Shown here piece by piece: positions 10,987 to 24,100 of a stretch of DNA of 64,000 nt; position 1 is the first letter of the stretch; every line of letters starts with the position of its first letter. A program made the translations under genes and the position numbers. The DNA lies in contig JAWWNJ010000053.1 in assembly GCA_037176885.1 (NCBI GenBank), positions 1,364,001 to 1,428,000 on the forward strand, in the 5' to 3' direction. Below the pieces are notes generated by a model. It was not told the origin of the DNA. It saw only the letters and a program-made list of their open reading frames with translations, and did not search any database. Origin of the DNA: Favolaschia claudopus. Lineage: Eukaryota; Basidiomycota; Agaricomycetes; Agaricales; Mycenaceae.

Positions 10987-11364
10987 GTGGATGGCGTTAG
11001 TCTGTTGGTTACCACGCTCAGTTACCCGGTAGCCTGCGTTATTATATAAGCTACCTTTTTGGGAACTCACGTGCATTTGGCTTGACGCGACTTCGGCTAA
11101 TTACTCAAGACAAAACTCGCGCAGAGCATTCAACGGGACGTGTTTTCACGCGTCAAAGTCGATGCCTAGGATTAACATTTATGCTCTAAGTAAAATTGGG
11201 ACGAAATAACCGTATAAATCGTGAAAAAAGCATATTCCTCTCCCGCCGATCCATTGCCGGCACCGTTAAGCTCAAGCGACTTCGGTAGAGCGCGCGTACA
11301 CGTGCAACGGCCATCAACCCTCTCTCCTTGTTGACGCCACGACACGAACGCGCCACGGTCGTCT

Positions 11365-13606
11365 ATGGTACCTGCGCGAGGCCGCAAATGGCAAACCCCC
11401 GATGGTATCAACACTATCCGTCAAATCGTGCGCGAGAAGATCCCACAATGGACACGAGGGCTTCACGAATGGCAGATTGACATCGTTGCTCGGATTCTCG
11501 ACAGCGAGGATGTGCTTTGTATCACGGCCACAGGAGATGGCAAATCGGCCATCTTTGCAGTTCCGATGGTCATTCTGCTCGAGGTAGCGCAAAATCCAAG
11601 CAAATACCGCGGCGTCACTTCCACTGGCAATCTACATCGCAAGAAGCCTGTCGGTATTGTGATTGCACCAACCAAAGGGCTCTCCCACAATATTGTCCGC
11701 GTTCTTTTGAATCTGAACTCGAGATAATGATATTAATATTATTTTCAGGTCCATGAACTTTCTCAGCTCCATGTGCCTGCGCTAGCGTGTACCAGTGAAG
11801 TTCTGACCGAAGCTCGCTGCTCTGGACGAAATCTTACTGCCGAAATCGCGGAATGTCGTTGGTCAATCGTCTGCGTTGATCCGGAACACCTCACGGACAA
11901 GCAATGGGAGTATATAACTGACTCCCAGGCATTCCGAGAGAACATTGCCTTCGCGTGCGTTGACGAAGGACACTTGATCGACGAATGGGGTGCCGAATTT
12001 CGACCTGTCTTCCATCGCATTGGCCCCTTTCTCCGCGGTCGACTCCCCTCAAACATCTCTGTCTTCGCCTTGACTGCCACGCTACAACCAGGCGCAATGA
12101 CGAAGTCCATCTGCCGCAGCCTTGGCTTCCGACCTCGAGCTTTTCACCTCCTTCGGCGCTCCAATGAGCGCACGAATGTTCAGTTCATTCTCGCCCCACT
12201 GTCGCATGGTCTCGGTGGTGCCGAGTTTCCAGACTTGCTCCGGTTTCTTGTCGAGGGACGAAAGACGGTGATATATTGCGCAACAATTGAGCTCTGTTGG
12301 CGCGTATTCATCTATCTATTCCGTCGACTTCCTCGCGGCCCGCAGCGATTACGCCGTGTCCGCCTCTACCACGCGATCTGCTGGCCTGACGAGAATGAGG
12401 AGACAGTGCGTCTCTTGAAGGACGATCCTTTGTGCCAGATTGTCGTCGCAACTGTTGCATTCGGTCAAGGCTTCAACGTAAAGCCTCTTCTAGATAGCAT
12501 ATCGCTGGGAGTACCCAAAACCGTGGCCCAGACCCTGCAGCAAGGTGGACGCGTGGCTCGGGACCCCGATGCAACTGGTCGCGCAATTGTATTAGCGCAA
12601 ACAAGTGCCTATTCAGCGGCAGAGAAATATTTGACGGCTCGTGAGTCCCTTGTACTATGATTCAATGTTGTAAATCTAATTCTCTTTTTGCAACATAGAG
12701 CGCGCAGCTGCGGGGAAATCAAAGACAAAACAGTCGAGCAAAGGCCTTACGACTATGAACAACGAAAAGGCCCTCATGCTCACGCTCACGGGGTGTTTCA
12801 TAGCCTTCTTCAACAAGTTGTATGGTAATGATACCCCGGACGCACTGCTCGACTGTATATCGGCTCCGCGCCGTCTTCCTTGCTCGAATTGTCTGCCCCG
12901 ATTCGTTGGCCCCTTATACCTTCCGAATCCCGCACGCGACCCTCGCTTGGCTACATTTATTGAACCCAGTCCAGCCTCTGCCCCACTGCCTCGTCCTTCC
13001 TCCCAGCAGAAATTAACGAAGAAAATGCGCGCTACTGCCGACGGGCATCTACGGACTTTCCGTGCAGATGTCTATTCACGAGAGCGAGCGCGCAGCACAC
13101 ACGGATTCACCCCACAAGTCGCTTACTTCAACGACGCAACGATTGCGACTGTGTTGGACAATTTTCTACAGATAAAATCGCTGGAGACTGTCGCTGAAAC
13201 AATTCCTCATTGGAAATATTGTACAGCGCACGGCTCCCGGCTTCTTGCGCTCATCTTCGAGTTGCAGCGCGATTTTGCTGACGAGTTCGAGGCGGCACGG
13301 CTGGAGCGCAACGCGAAGAATCGTCAGCGCGCCAAGGCCAAGCGCGCAACAAAAGAAGACCTTGATTCAGATGAAGAATTTCCACCAGCTGAAGATCTCG
13401 CGGAGGAGCCGGCTCCGGTCGCCGTTTCTCGACCGAAACCACGCCGCATCGAGAAGCGTCCCCTCGAAGACTCAACTAACGCTCCGCCGCGTGCAAAGCG
13501 GCAAGCTGTGCAACGTAGAGATGTAGTGGCTGCAACATTCCGACCACCATACAAAACAAGCCGTCGTAGGGACGCAGAAAACAGTGGATCGACTACAGCT
13601 AAGTAA
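11365..13606 (+). CDS. RecQ-like superfamily 2 DNA helicase
   Basis: Three exons (11365-11694, 11749-12640, 12699-13606) give one open frame across GT-AG introns of 54 and 58 bp. Helicase motifs run in order: a Q-motif-like HEWQ, Walker A as ATGDGKS, Ia as VIAPTKGL, Walker B as VDEGHLIDEWG, motif III ALTATL, motif V ATVAFGQG and motif VI QQGGRVARD. DEGH in place of the usual DEAH/DEVH is unusual. The C-terminal part (from about 12760) is basic and acidic in turn, ends in KRP-rich sequence, and has no recognised RQC or HRDC domain. Within the element it should supply ATP-driven 3'-5' unwinding; a role in transposition is inference from its place between inverted ends. Confidence 0.85.
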
Positions 13607-13624
13607 TGTACTTCTCCTAATAAT

Positions 13625-16600
13625 CTATACATATTCTACTTCGGGTTCCACCCAACTATCCATCTGCTCTTCCTCTTCCTCTGAAGCTGCATCATCTGCT
13701 ACTTCCCGTAATTTGGTGTTGGGTAATTCTTCCGTGTCCGAATCTGAGTCGCAACCTGCATTGGACTCTGATGAGGATGAATCTGAGTCGGATTCATCGC
13801 TGCTGTCGTCTTCGTCGTCTGAATATATCAAACCACCGATATTCTTTCCGCCATCACCAGCACCGTCATCCAACTCTGCATCGGATTCTTCCTCGCGATT
13901 TGAATCGGCAAGTTCTTCCTCCTGTACCTGCTTCAAAAGACGATCTAGGGCTTCCTGAAATGCCTCGTCCGAGATGTTGTCAGGGTCAAGTACGTCGGCA
14001 GTGACTTCTGCATAGGCTGTACTCTGTTCGATGAAATTTTGAAGCTTTCCAGACTCCAATTCGGTGTAACCCTTCTCGAAGAAATTCACGGCAGCATGGC
14101 CATGTGTTCGGCCAGGTCGGAATTGATGTAATTCGTCTTCTTTGTGCATTCGCAAGAGTTGCTGAAATTCGTTTCGCAGATGGGGTGCACCGTGTGTCTT
14201 GCCTCGTGGTTGCAATTCGAATGCAGACTGAATCTGGTCCTTCATGCGAAGAAAGTGAAGAACGTTTGGAGCGAGGGTATGCCTGTAGAAGTTGTCGTCG
14301 AAATTGCCGCCCTTGTGAATCACCATCTCCTCCAACCATTTATTAAATCCTTCCTGTGAGTGATCGCACTCCACGAATTTTTTTCCGCTTGGATTGACGA
14401 GCCAATTGTTCAGCATTGCGGATGAAAATTCGGGCGAAGCTTCGTATTGATGGAGACAGTATGTCTCGAGAAGATAATTGGCATAGTTCCGATTTGAAGA
14501 CCCGGAGAAATTAAAAATCCAGAGCTGTTCGATGGTAAGTAGACATTTTGATGAGGAGTTGAATATTAATTTATCCACCTTCATCACCTCCCAAACGCGA
14601 CCGATCTCTCCATCCGGGACCGCATGAGCAGCGATCATCCACCAACCCATATCTTGGAGGAAGATTATCTCATTTGCGAGCACTCTGTCGCCGGAAAAAT
14701 CCGGCGCCTCGACATGAACCGATTTCTTGTTCTTCTTCCGTTTCTTTTTTTGCGCGCCAGCGCTCTCGCCGTCCGAAAAAATTTCTTCCAGATCTGCTGC
14801 TTCACCATGTTCATCCACAGGACCTTTCTCACCCTCCTCTTCCTCGTCTACGTCCCCAGCCTCGACATCACCGTGAACTGCTGACTCAACCGGTGTAGTC
14901 CACGGCGTCCCGAATGGAACTCGCAGAGTATCGGATGCTGATTCGGCTAAGTCGTGATTCAGCGCTTGATTGAATGCTTCTTGGGAGGCGTATCGCCTGA
15001 CTAAAATACGAGCTGTCTCCCAAAGAGATTCGAATGAAGGGATCGAGGATCGATTGTCTTTGAAATATTCAACAATGTCTTCTGCTTCGAAATGTAGACT
15101 AACAGCAAGTCAGCTTTGGGTCAGATAATGAAGAAAGAAATTGTATCACCGCCAACAGTCCAACACACGCGCCTCAAAAAATAACTGCATGCTTCGGGAA
15201 GTCGGAAAGAAATCCACCTTCTTGAGATTGCTCGGGCGCTTAGCTCCAGCAGCTGTGGCGCTCTTGGAAAGCGACGATGGATCTGTTGATGTAGCCGGGC
15301 CGAAGCAGTTGGCTGCAATCGCATTAAGCTGAGTCCAACGAGTGTGCCAGATTTCTGGACCAGGCGGGATACGGTTACGAAACGCCTTATAATGGCTCGG
15401 ATGCGTCGCTAAAAATTTCTTTATACGCCAAATTGCCGCGATAGATGCACCGTCTCCCCGAATCATGAATATCTGGTTGTTCATCGTCTGTTCATCCAGA
15501 CCCATCTGCTTCTCGAAGTCCAGAATTGCGCGCTTCATTCCCTGAGTCTCCGTCGAATGTTCGGCGTTTGTACCCAGTGGTTGCATGATGGATATGCGAG
15601 GACGAAGGCGTAGTTTTGTCATCGCGCTTGATTGTAGCATCTCAGAAACTTCTCTGCGAAGATCGTCGAGATCGGGAATGAAGTTGACCAAGATTCGAAC
15701 CCAGTGTAGTGCGACAAGGTCATGGAGATAGGTCCAGTCGATTGCTCCCAGAAGCGAGTCAACCGTTAGTTCACGCCGCTCTTGTCGCACAACACGGTTC
15801 AAATGATCCTGTAAATCAAATGCGCCTGGCGAACAGTCTTCAAGTAAGATCGCAGTTGCCGCCGTACCGATTTTTAAAACATCCTCCCTCCCAATGCGAT
15901 GATCCCGTTGGCGGCAGTACTCCTGCACATTGTCGAGGACAAGCTGCCAATACATTGTTCCTTTGGCAAGGCCTTCGAGGATTGATTGACGTAATTTGTC
16001 GAGGCTCGAGTCGGTAAGGGAATCCAAACAAGCCCGTGCGGTGGTATCGTGGACTGTGAACCCAAAGCGACTTAATATGCGCTTCTCGTCAATGTGTGCT
16101 TGGCAGGCAAATTGCCATACTGCAAGCGGGAGGGCTAAATAGCCCGTAGCGTATCTGTTTCTTGAAAGAGTCAAACAATTAATGACGCCAACTTGGATCT
16201 ATTGAACAAATGAGCAAGTGTGAACCGAATTCAATGTATTTGAATAATATACCGGGGGATGTGGCCGTCTTGTACGCTGTACAATCACTCCTCCGACCTT
16301 GGGTGCTGCCATACATTCGGTGATATACCATACACCAGGAGCACGCCGTTTATAGGTAGATGCCATGTCGAGTATGCTGACTTGACCCAGATCTTCCCAG
16401 GTGGCGAGCCGAACATCTTTAGCTCGGCCATTCGTAGATGCGCGCAGTTGTGTATTGTCACTGGGATTGGCTGGGTCGTTTTGCGTAAGAGCTCCGATTT
16501 GACGCCGTAATTCTGCGCCAACAAGCCTCAAAGCCCAAGTGGAGAGTGCGGGTCGAGCAAATGCGATATCGTAGTGCTCCTTGACATTGGGAGGGGAAAA

Positions 16601-16999
16601 GTAATGCCGAGATTCGGGATGAGCGTTGACAGGGCGGCTTTGTGGATGATAGTAAATGAGATCGATAATATCTCCCATCCCGATGTTGGATTGACCACCA
16701 AGGAAAGCAGTAACCATGAGTTTATGGCTGTCGGAGCGAGGATCGTTGACCGAAAGATCTCGGCAGTGAAATAGCACCTCGAGAAAACGGCCCAAGGAAC
16801 GGAATTCCTTGGTTATCAGCTTGACTACAACGTCAGCTTTCTTCCAAATGTCCTTCTTTTCAGCACGAAGTCTTGGCTGGCTCGAAGGAGTGGACGCGGG
16901 AGGCGGCGGGCCCGGTGTAGATAGTAAATTTGTGCGAGATATCGTTCGAGGCCCGGGGGTTCCATAGAATTTCGTAGGATCGACTAGGTTGATGTCCAT
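13625..16999 (-). CDS. DUF6589-type protein of a mobile element
   Basis: The minus-strand gene is split over frames 16999-about 16260, 16174-about 15147, and about 15095-13625, the last with another intron near 14575-14520. Features that fit fungal DUF6589 proteins are IRGDGASIAAIWRIK, the block EIWHTRWTQLNAI, LKKVDFFPTSRSM and ARVLDCWR, then NYANYLLETYC and NNWLVNPSGKKF. The C-terminus is highly acidic (SDDEDDSSDESDSDSSSS). Conserved Asp and His residues hint at a nuclease-type fold, but the catalytic role is unknown to me. It converges on the helicase gene inside shared inverted termini, so the two probably act together. Exact splice sites at the first intron are unresolved. Confidence 0.65.
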
Positions 17000-17163
17000 T
17001 ATCGATGGCGGGAGTAAGAGAGTGGTACGGCGGTCATATGACGCGTCAAAACGCGCCTAACGCGTAGGAATTAATCAGTTGTTTGGCCATGTTTCACCCC
17101 TCGTGATGTGTCATGACATCATAACGCAGCCTACCGGGTATCAAGCGCGGTAACCAACAGACT

Positions 17164-18143
17164 TTAATTCAGCGAACTTGTGAGCTAAGTAGAATTGAAG
17201 CGTCTGTCTAGAGAGACTAGGATGGCGTCTACCTTATAGAATTTTGTACGGTTCAAAAATGTACGGGATTAGTCTTGGTTCTTCCTGTAGAAAAATGAGT
17301 GTGGAGGATCTAATCAAGAACTCAGCTCTGGCACGATAAGGAAAAACTCCAGAACTCACGAGAGATCAGGTCATTGAAGTCGTCAGCTGTGGAGTTGATG
17401 TGCACTGAGGTGTGATCGCAAATAATGCCGATTCGACAGTCACACAACAATCAGAACACAAGTCGGTAACGTCTGTTTAACGGTAATTGTCCAGAAACCG
17501 TCACTTTTGATCTTGCCGCAACTGTACGAGCCAAATTTCTTGCTCAGTTGGAATTCGAACGTTGAGAATGTCTCGACAGAACGTCTGTGAATTGGGAGGA
17601 TCCAAGGAAGCCGAGCAATATACGAAAGTCTACCCATGCCGACGCATTTGCAATAGTGTGTCAAACGTTGGAACAATTGGCCGAACAGATACAGGGAATT
17701 TATGTATCTTGGGTAAAACTTTCAGAACCGGAATTTTCAGAATCTAGGAATTAACCGGAGACTGCAGCCCATTAAATTGCTGCCTTGTCAAAAGAAATTC
17801 TGACTTGGCAAGGATAGTTTCTTAACTTTTCCAAAGCAATAAATGGTCTGGTTCTTCCTTTTCTTTTCTTTCTCTATGTTCCTTATGCGCTAGTTGCAGT
17901 TCCCAGTCGGGACGCCTTCGTACATCCGCCTCCATTTTGCAAACGCACTGCATATTGGTCTCAGTATTGCCACAGGGGTTTTCCTCGTTGAACTATTTGC
18001 CCAATGGTCATTCTATGCCATCTACTCTAGAGTATTTACTCTCTCGCACGAGACTTTTCTTTTCTTCGGGGTTGTGTCATTATATATGAAGACAGCAATT
18101 AACTTGTAGGGCAATGATTTCCTGAGTGTTTGACATTGTATCC
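17164..18143. other. No gene recognised
   Basis: This lies between the helicase element and the 3' end of the methyltransferase gene. Only short open frames; nothing recognisable. Confidence 0.4.
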
Positions 18144-21100
18144 TCACATCCGTGGTAGCCAGCCCCTGCATTGAACAGTTCCGCACTCGCAAGCTGTTTG
18201 ATTTCTCTTCCGCTTGAGTATCTTCGATTTGGACTTTTCATGATACTTTTTACGAGCAAACTTCTTCGCCTCCGATGGGTCATAGTCCAGTGTCAACTCC
18301 GCGAACGGCATTATATCCTGGGTCGCTACAAATGCAAGGGTATAGGGAAGCGATTCCTGTAATCGTGTTCATTGAAAAATCGAGACAAAAACGCGCAAGG
18401 GAATCACATTCACTCCACGCGCCACCGCAATTATGGCAGTGTTGGGCGAGCAAGAGTGACTGTTGTTGCTGAGCAGGCATTGTTGATAGTAAGACTAAAC
18501 ACGTACTTGATATATCGCGTCCAATTTCCTCGGGAATGAAGTTAGCCGTCCATACAGTAAGTATACAAGCACGTCAAGTCGTCTTACCACTGCGGAAAGC
18601 GTCTATACTATACACAAGAGCCGGGTCTGCGTCCTGCGGTTCATCCATGTCTAACTGGAAGATGTAAGCGGCTTCGGGCCCTATCAACTTGCTTGCCGTG
18701 TTGCGTGATCTGAAGGAATGAGTCAACAAGAGGGGGAAAACATTTGAGGGACTGACATGATTAGTCTGTCGTTGAAATGAGTTTGATGCAGGGATCCATC
18801 GGTGAAAACCAAACCCTGTATAGAGACCTAGCACTTGGCCACGCACCAAGGCAACGGTGCTACGCGCAGCCCACCCTCGTTTGAGCGTTTTGAATATCTC
18901 GATCGGAATGCTGCGGGGAAGTTGCGTGACGCGATTTTCACAGCTGCTTTCGGGGGAGCAGTCCTACAAAAAAGTGATGGGCTTGGTTCTCGAAAAAGCA
19001 GTTTCAAGTGAGTACCTGGCCACATTCAATGATCTTCGAGTGTGCGTTGAAGGTAAACAATCCCTTGGCAGGTTCAGTATGTCAGTCAGCGTCCAAGCTG
19101 CACAGAGGTACCTGATGAGTGAACGCGGAATTCCTGCCGATACATGGCCCAGGTTGGGGTTTTAATGGATTCGGCACCCCGACACCGCTAGAGTCCCGCC
19201 TGAGAGTGAACACGCACTAGTACTCTACTATGCCCCATACCTTAAACAGTCCTTTTCTAAGTATGTGAACAGAATGTTGATATCGGGAGGGACAGGTTCG
19301 TTGTCGATTTCATTGAAGAAAGTGATCTTAGCATTTTCAGGGACACCTGACTCCCGAGCAACCTTGTTCCATTCGTCGGCTATGCTTTGTGCGCTGCAAA
19401 ATGCTTGCTCCCAAGTGATCAAGAATAAGAAAGAGAAGCTCACTAAGCATGGGTTGGGACCAACGCTGCGTCCGTCGAGAATGCCGTGACTTTCCACTTG
19501 GATGGCGGCTCAGCGGTGTTCAATGATAGGCTACGCAGCCGCTTGTTTGCGCCACGGAATGAATTCGGCGGCAAGGCGGGTCGCGGTCTTCTCGATCCGT
19601 GTGATGAGAGAGAGGCTGATGGAGGAGGGGTCTTGTGTGGGTGTGTGGAAGGCTCGGCCGTTCCGGCCGACTCGACTTTGCGCATCTGCGGGTCAGGAAA
19701 GTCGAGTCGAAAGGAACGGAACACGGCAACGGCCGAGCCTGCACGCCAGGGCCACCAAAGGTCCGGAAAGGAGACCAAAAGCAGCCCAAGCGGAGCTAAA
19801 CAAATGGGAAACGGGAGGAGGGCGGGAGAAAACGCGTATAGAAGCGAGAGAGGACGAGCGAGGTGCTCTGCAGCGACGACGCGCTGACAGAAGAGCGTAG
19901 CGATCATGATCGTACCGATCTGATCATGCCGACATGAAGCGGCAGGATCGGCATCCCTTGACCGCCTTGCCTCTCACTAAGCCGGCTCGTGCCTCGCCTG
20001 TCTTAGCTCACAGCAAGGCGGGTCGCGGTCTTCTCGATCCGTGTGATGAGAGAGAGGCTGATGGAGGAGGGGTCTTGTGTGGGTGTGTGGAAGGCTCGGC
20101 CGTTCCGGCCGACTCGACTTTGCGCATCTGCGGGTCAGGAAAGTCGAGTCGAAAGGAACGGAACACGGCAACGGCCGAGCCTGCACGCCAGGGCCACCAA
20201 AGGTCCGGAAAGGAGACCAAAAGCAGCCCGGCTGAGCGAAGCTCCAAGGGCCAAAGGCCCGCGCGAGGGCGACTGACGGCCCGAGACCCCACACAAGAGC
20301 GGAGAGAAGTTATGGAAGGGAAATATAGATTGAGAGGAGGGAGAGGTGAATGGGAGGAAGAAGAAAAGGATGGCAATGTAATGTAATGCTCGGACAACCC
20401 AGGAAATGTCAAAGGGAAAATGGGCCGAAGACTTGAAGTTTGAAAGTTAAAATGGAAGACAAGCGCAGCCGGAATCTGCTGACAAGCACAAATTGCGCAA
20501 AGACATGAAGGTAAGAGATTCAAAAAAAGTGCAAGTGGAGGACCTGAATCTGAAGCAAGGAGTAGGTCTGGATGTGGGACCTTCAAAACTCAGTCCAAGC
20601 GAAGAGCAAAGGCAGGGTAGGAGACCATTCAAAGGTATCAGACATGACGCGTTATCCGCGAAGACTTGAAAGATAATGAACCGATAAGGATTGCGGGAGG
20701 GAATGGCGGCAAGGAAACAAATGGCTAAGGAACGAGGTCGAGTGTACGGTGTTGTCTGGCGTGTAGCGCAGCCCATGATAGTGGGGAGGAGGATTGGACA
20801 TGGAGTTGAGTATGAAAGTGGGCCGACGATGGGGAGGGAGAGGTCGGGCTCTCCGCGTTGGAGGAAACTAAGGGAAGTTGACGAGGAAGAGCATGATGTG
20901 GGATGGATCGTTCAACAGTGCGCACTGAACGCTGAACTTGAGGAGCAAAGCGACAAGAGGCAGAATTAAGAGGAGTATAAATGGCGACAAAAGTGAATGG
21001 AGTTGAGAACACCGTGATGCTGAGTGAGCGTAGAGCAGACCGATTCATGAGGCAATGAGAGGAGATCCGGAGTCAAGGTGACTCGAAAGATTTTTGAGAG

Positions 21101-24100
21101 CGACGAGGGAAAGGAAAGGATGGAGAACACAAGTGAATGAAATCGAGCAATCAATAGTCAGAACGAGATGGTCCCCGATCGGAAGCAACCAAAAGGTCCG
21201 ACGTGAACGGAGTGACCCATAGGGAGCCCGAGGAAGATTGGGTTAAGTGCGTGAGTGGCACTATGATGAAGTTGGCAATGAATCAGGACGAAATTGCATA
21301 GAACACGACCCCAATGGTGAGTCAGCGTACTAGTAGACAACATACGAAGCCATGAGGCTGAGGCGAAGAGGGAGGAGTCGAAGGTAGGGTGATCAAGACA
21401 ATGAGGAAATTGGGGAGAGGCGTAAAGATCGGAAGATCAAACGGAAAGGAACGAAATCGAGTAGTTTTGACGCAGTGCCAATGTGACGGCGAGTTTTCTT
21501 CAAAGCGAAGTAAGGAGAAGAGATGATATTGAGGTGGAAAGAACAGGAGCCCTGAGAGTAATAGAACGACAGAAGTTTCGAAGTCGCGAAGTACAAGGGA
21601 AGGCTAAGGAGAATGCCAGTGAAAAGGCATCGTAGCCTCCTCAGTCAAATGAGGCATGAAGATGGGAAGAGGACATCAGGATCATTTTAGCGGTGAGGAT
21701 GAGGCGCACGCCGCCTTGGAACGGACAAGGAAGGAGATTGACGACGCAGATGAGATCGGGACTCCGATGAGAAAGGTGGTAGACCGCCATGTGGCGTGAA
21801 AGTGCAGGTGAAGACAGAGGATTGGTGCAGCCCTCGATGTTTATCTCGGCGCATTGGCAGCGAAAGGATGTGCTTCGAGTGCTCGGAGCACGAGAGTACA
21901 TCTGGCTCGACATGACGGTGAAGGTGAGGATGCTGAAGAGGACGCCATTGAAGAAGAAAGGACTCCAAAGGTATGTGTTCATTGACAGAGGAAGGGAAGA
22001 GGGTTGAGTTTTGGCACAAAGCAGGTCAGTTGGAATAAGGAACAAATATCAGAGGAAGAGCGTGAAGACTGCTGAGTGAGGAAATCGGTACGTTCAAGAC
22101 AGACGAAGGATGAGTAACAAGGTATCCCGATGCCAGGGAGATGTACGAGTACAGGGGAGGGCGTGATAGATTGATGAGGCAGCTTAGTTCCAACAGAAAC
22201 GCGATGGGAACAAAACATGCAAGAAGGCAATGAAAGAAGGAACACTGCCGATTTTGAAAATCAGTCGGCGAAGGAAGGCTTCACCCAGAATGGCAAATCA
22301 ATTCCTATGAGGAACGTCATAGCGGCCATTGGGCAGTCCGATGAAAGAGATGATGCAAGGTGAGGCGCGGAAGATTGCACTCAGGACAAAAAGATTGAGC
22401 CAGACAGTAGGTGAGGCAAAGCCAATATATTTCATAGGCCCGTGCGGAAGAGGAAGAGGAGGATAAGCACAAAGGAGCGTCAAATATGGCATGAGGAGAG
22501 TGCTGTAAGATGTGATTTCAGCGGTAGCAAAGAATAATGCGAAAGTGCGGGGGGTGATGACGGAGCGTGACATAGTGCAGTAGTGGAAGTAAAATACGAA
22601 AGGCGAAGAGTGTGCAGTGGAGGATGGAATGGCAGAATAAGATAGCGCTGGGGAGGACAGGAAACGCCGCTGCATGAGATTGGGCTTTCATCTCAATGAC
22701 AGTGTGGCAGGCGTGACAGGTAGGAGGAGGAGGTTACATATCCATGGATGAAGCCGGGATGAATGCCGCGTACTAGATGGAGCGTGCATCGTTGCCGGTG
22801 GCGAGGTTAACAGTATGAAGATGGGAGGGAGCGACGTCGAAGCAAGCCGTAGCATCGACACCGAGCAAGCCGGGTGAGGATGAAAAGAGGCGTCGACGCG
22901 TCATGTGAGGACAGCTTTGACGCGCGTAATCGCGCAATGCACCAGATGATGGGACGTCCGGATAATGAAGGGCGCTGGCGATGCGGCGCGTTGCAAGAAA
23001 GGACGAGTTGCAGACATGCAAAATGTGCCGTATACTGGCGGATGATGCGCCGTCGCGCGAGGTGAGGATGAGGACGCCGTCGCGTGAGGAGGAAAAGGAC
23101 GCCGTCGCGTGAGGGAGGAAGAGGGCGCCGTCGCGCAAGGTGAGGTCGAGGCCATCACACAAGGCGAAACCGAGAGGCGTGAGGTGAGGGGAGGACACAG
23201 TTACGTGTGAGAGGATGAGGGCGCCGTTGCGCGAGGTGAGGAGGAGGAGGATGCGCCGACACGCATAAGAAGCGCCGTACGCGAGAGGCACACCGTCGTG
23301 TGTGAAAATGAAGAGGGCGCCGTCGCGCGAGGTGAAGAGGAGGAGGATGCGCCGACACGCATAAGAAGGGCCGTACGCGAGAGGCACACCGTCGTGTGTG
23401 AAAATGAAGAGGGCGCCGTCGCGCGAGGTGAAGAGGAGGAGGATGCGCCGACACGCATAAGAAGGGCCGTACGCGAGAGGTACACCGTCGCGTGTGACGA
23501 AAAAGGAGGGCCATCAGCCAGAGTGAAAAAGATGATGCGCCGACATACACAAAAAGTGCCGTACGCGGGAGAGAAGTGGAGGCAAGACGGCGACATCGCG
23601 CAAGGTGAGGAAAAGGATACGCTGGCACGCGAAAGTGCCGTATGCATCAGACATTCGAGCGTCGGAGACGGGATGAGAGACACCCGTCGCATGAGAAAGA
23701 GGAGAGCGCGTGAGATGAGAAAGAGGGTGCGCCGTGACATGCGAAGGCGCTGCGTGATGTAGGGATAGTAAAAGAAACATTGACACATGTAAGATGTCGT
23801 ATAACAGGTGAGGCCCGGTGAGGGCCGAGAACGTCGTCTCACGAGGTGGAGGAGGCGGGGTGGGGCATTCGATTTTCAATGTAAGTGACATCAGCTTTGC
23901 AAGGAACAAGGGAGCGGACGTAGGGCATGAGTCGGATGTTTGTCATATGTAGGACGGTGCAGCAAATCACAAAATGCGTTATGAAACGACACAAGCCAGG
24001 GAGGCAAGCAGTAGGTGCAAGGAGGTACTAGAGGCTGAAGCCGAAGTCAAAAAGCCAGTGCGAAGAGATCTTGAAGATGGGAGATAGGCCGATCAGGAGA

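Larger units (their letters stand above)
10999..17163. mobile_element. 6.2-kb inverted-repeat DNA element with RecQ-like helicase and DUF6589 genes
   Basis: Both ends start AGTCTGTTGGTTACC when read inward and stay similar for about 43 bp, including CCCGGTAG and CTGCGTTAT (10999-11041 and the reverse complement of 17121-17163). Between them lie only two convergent multi-exon genes, a helicase (plus) and a DUF6589-type gene (minus), whose stop codons are about 20 bp apart. Motif ACGCGTCAAA occurs near both ends (11150 and 17041). No clear target duplication is visible: TT or a short run is possible. The transposon class is not one I can name, since neither protein is a classic transposase. Confidence 0.7.

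Noticed and set aside
10991..17171. A target duplication for the helicase/DUF6589 element
   Set aside because: Flanks GGCGTT and TTAATT share at most TT, too little to claim.
23221..23508. CRISPR-like repeat array
   Set aside because: The units are contiguous tandem copies without spacers, in a eukaryotic context.
23201..23842. A 213-codon minus-strand repeat protein
   Set aside because: The frame is open because a 96-bp tandem unit is divisible by three in purine-rich DNA; there is no other coding sign.
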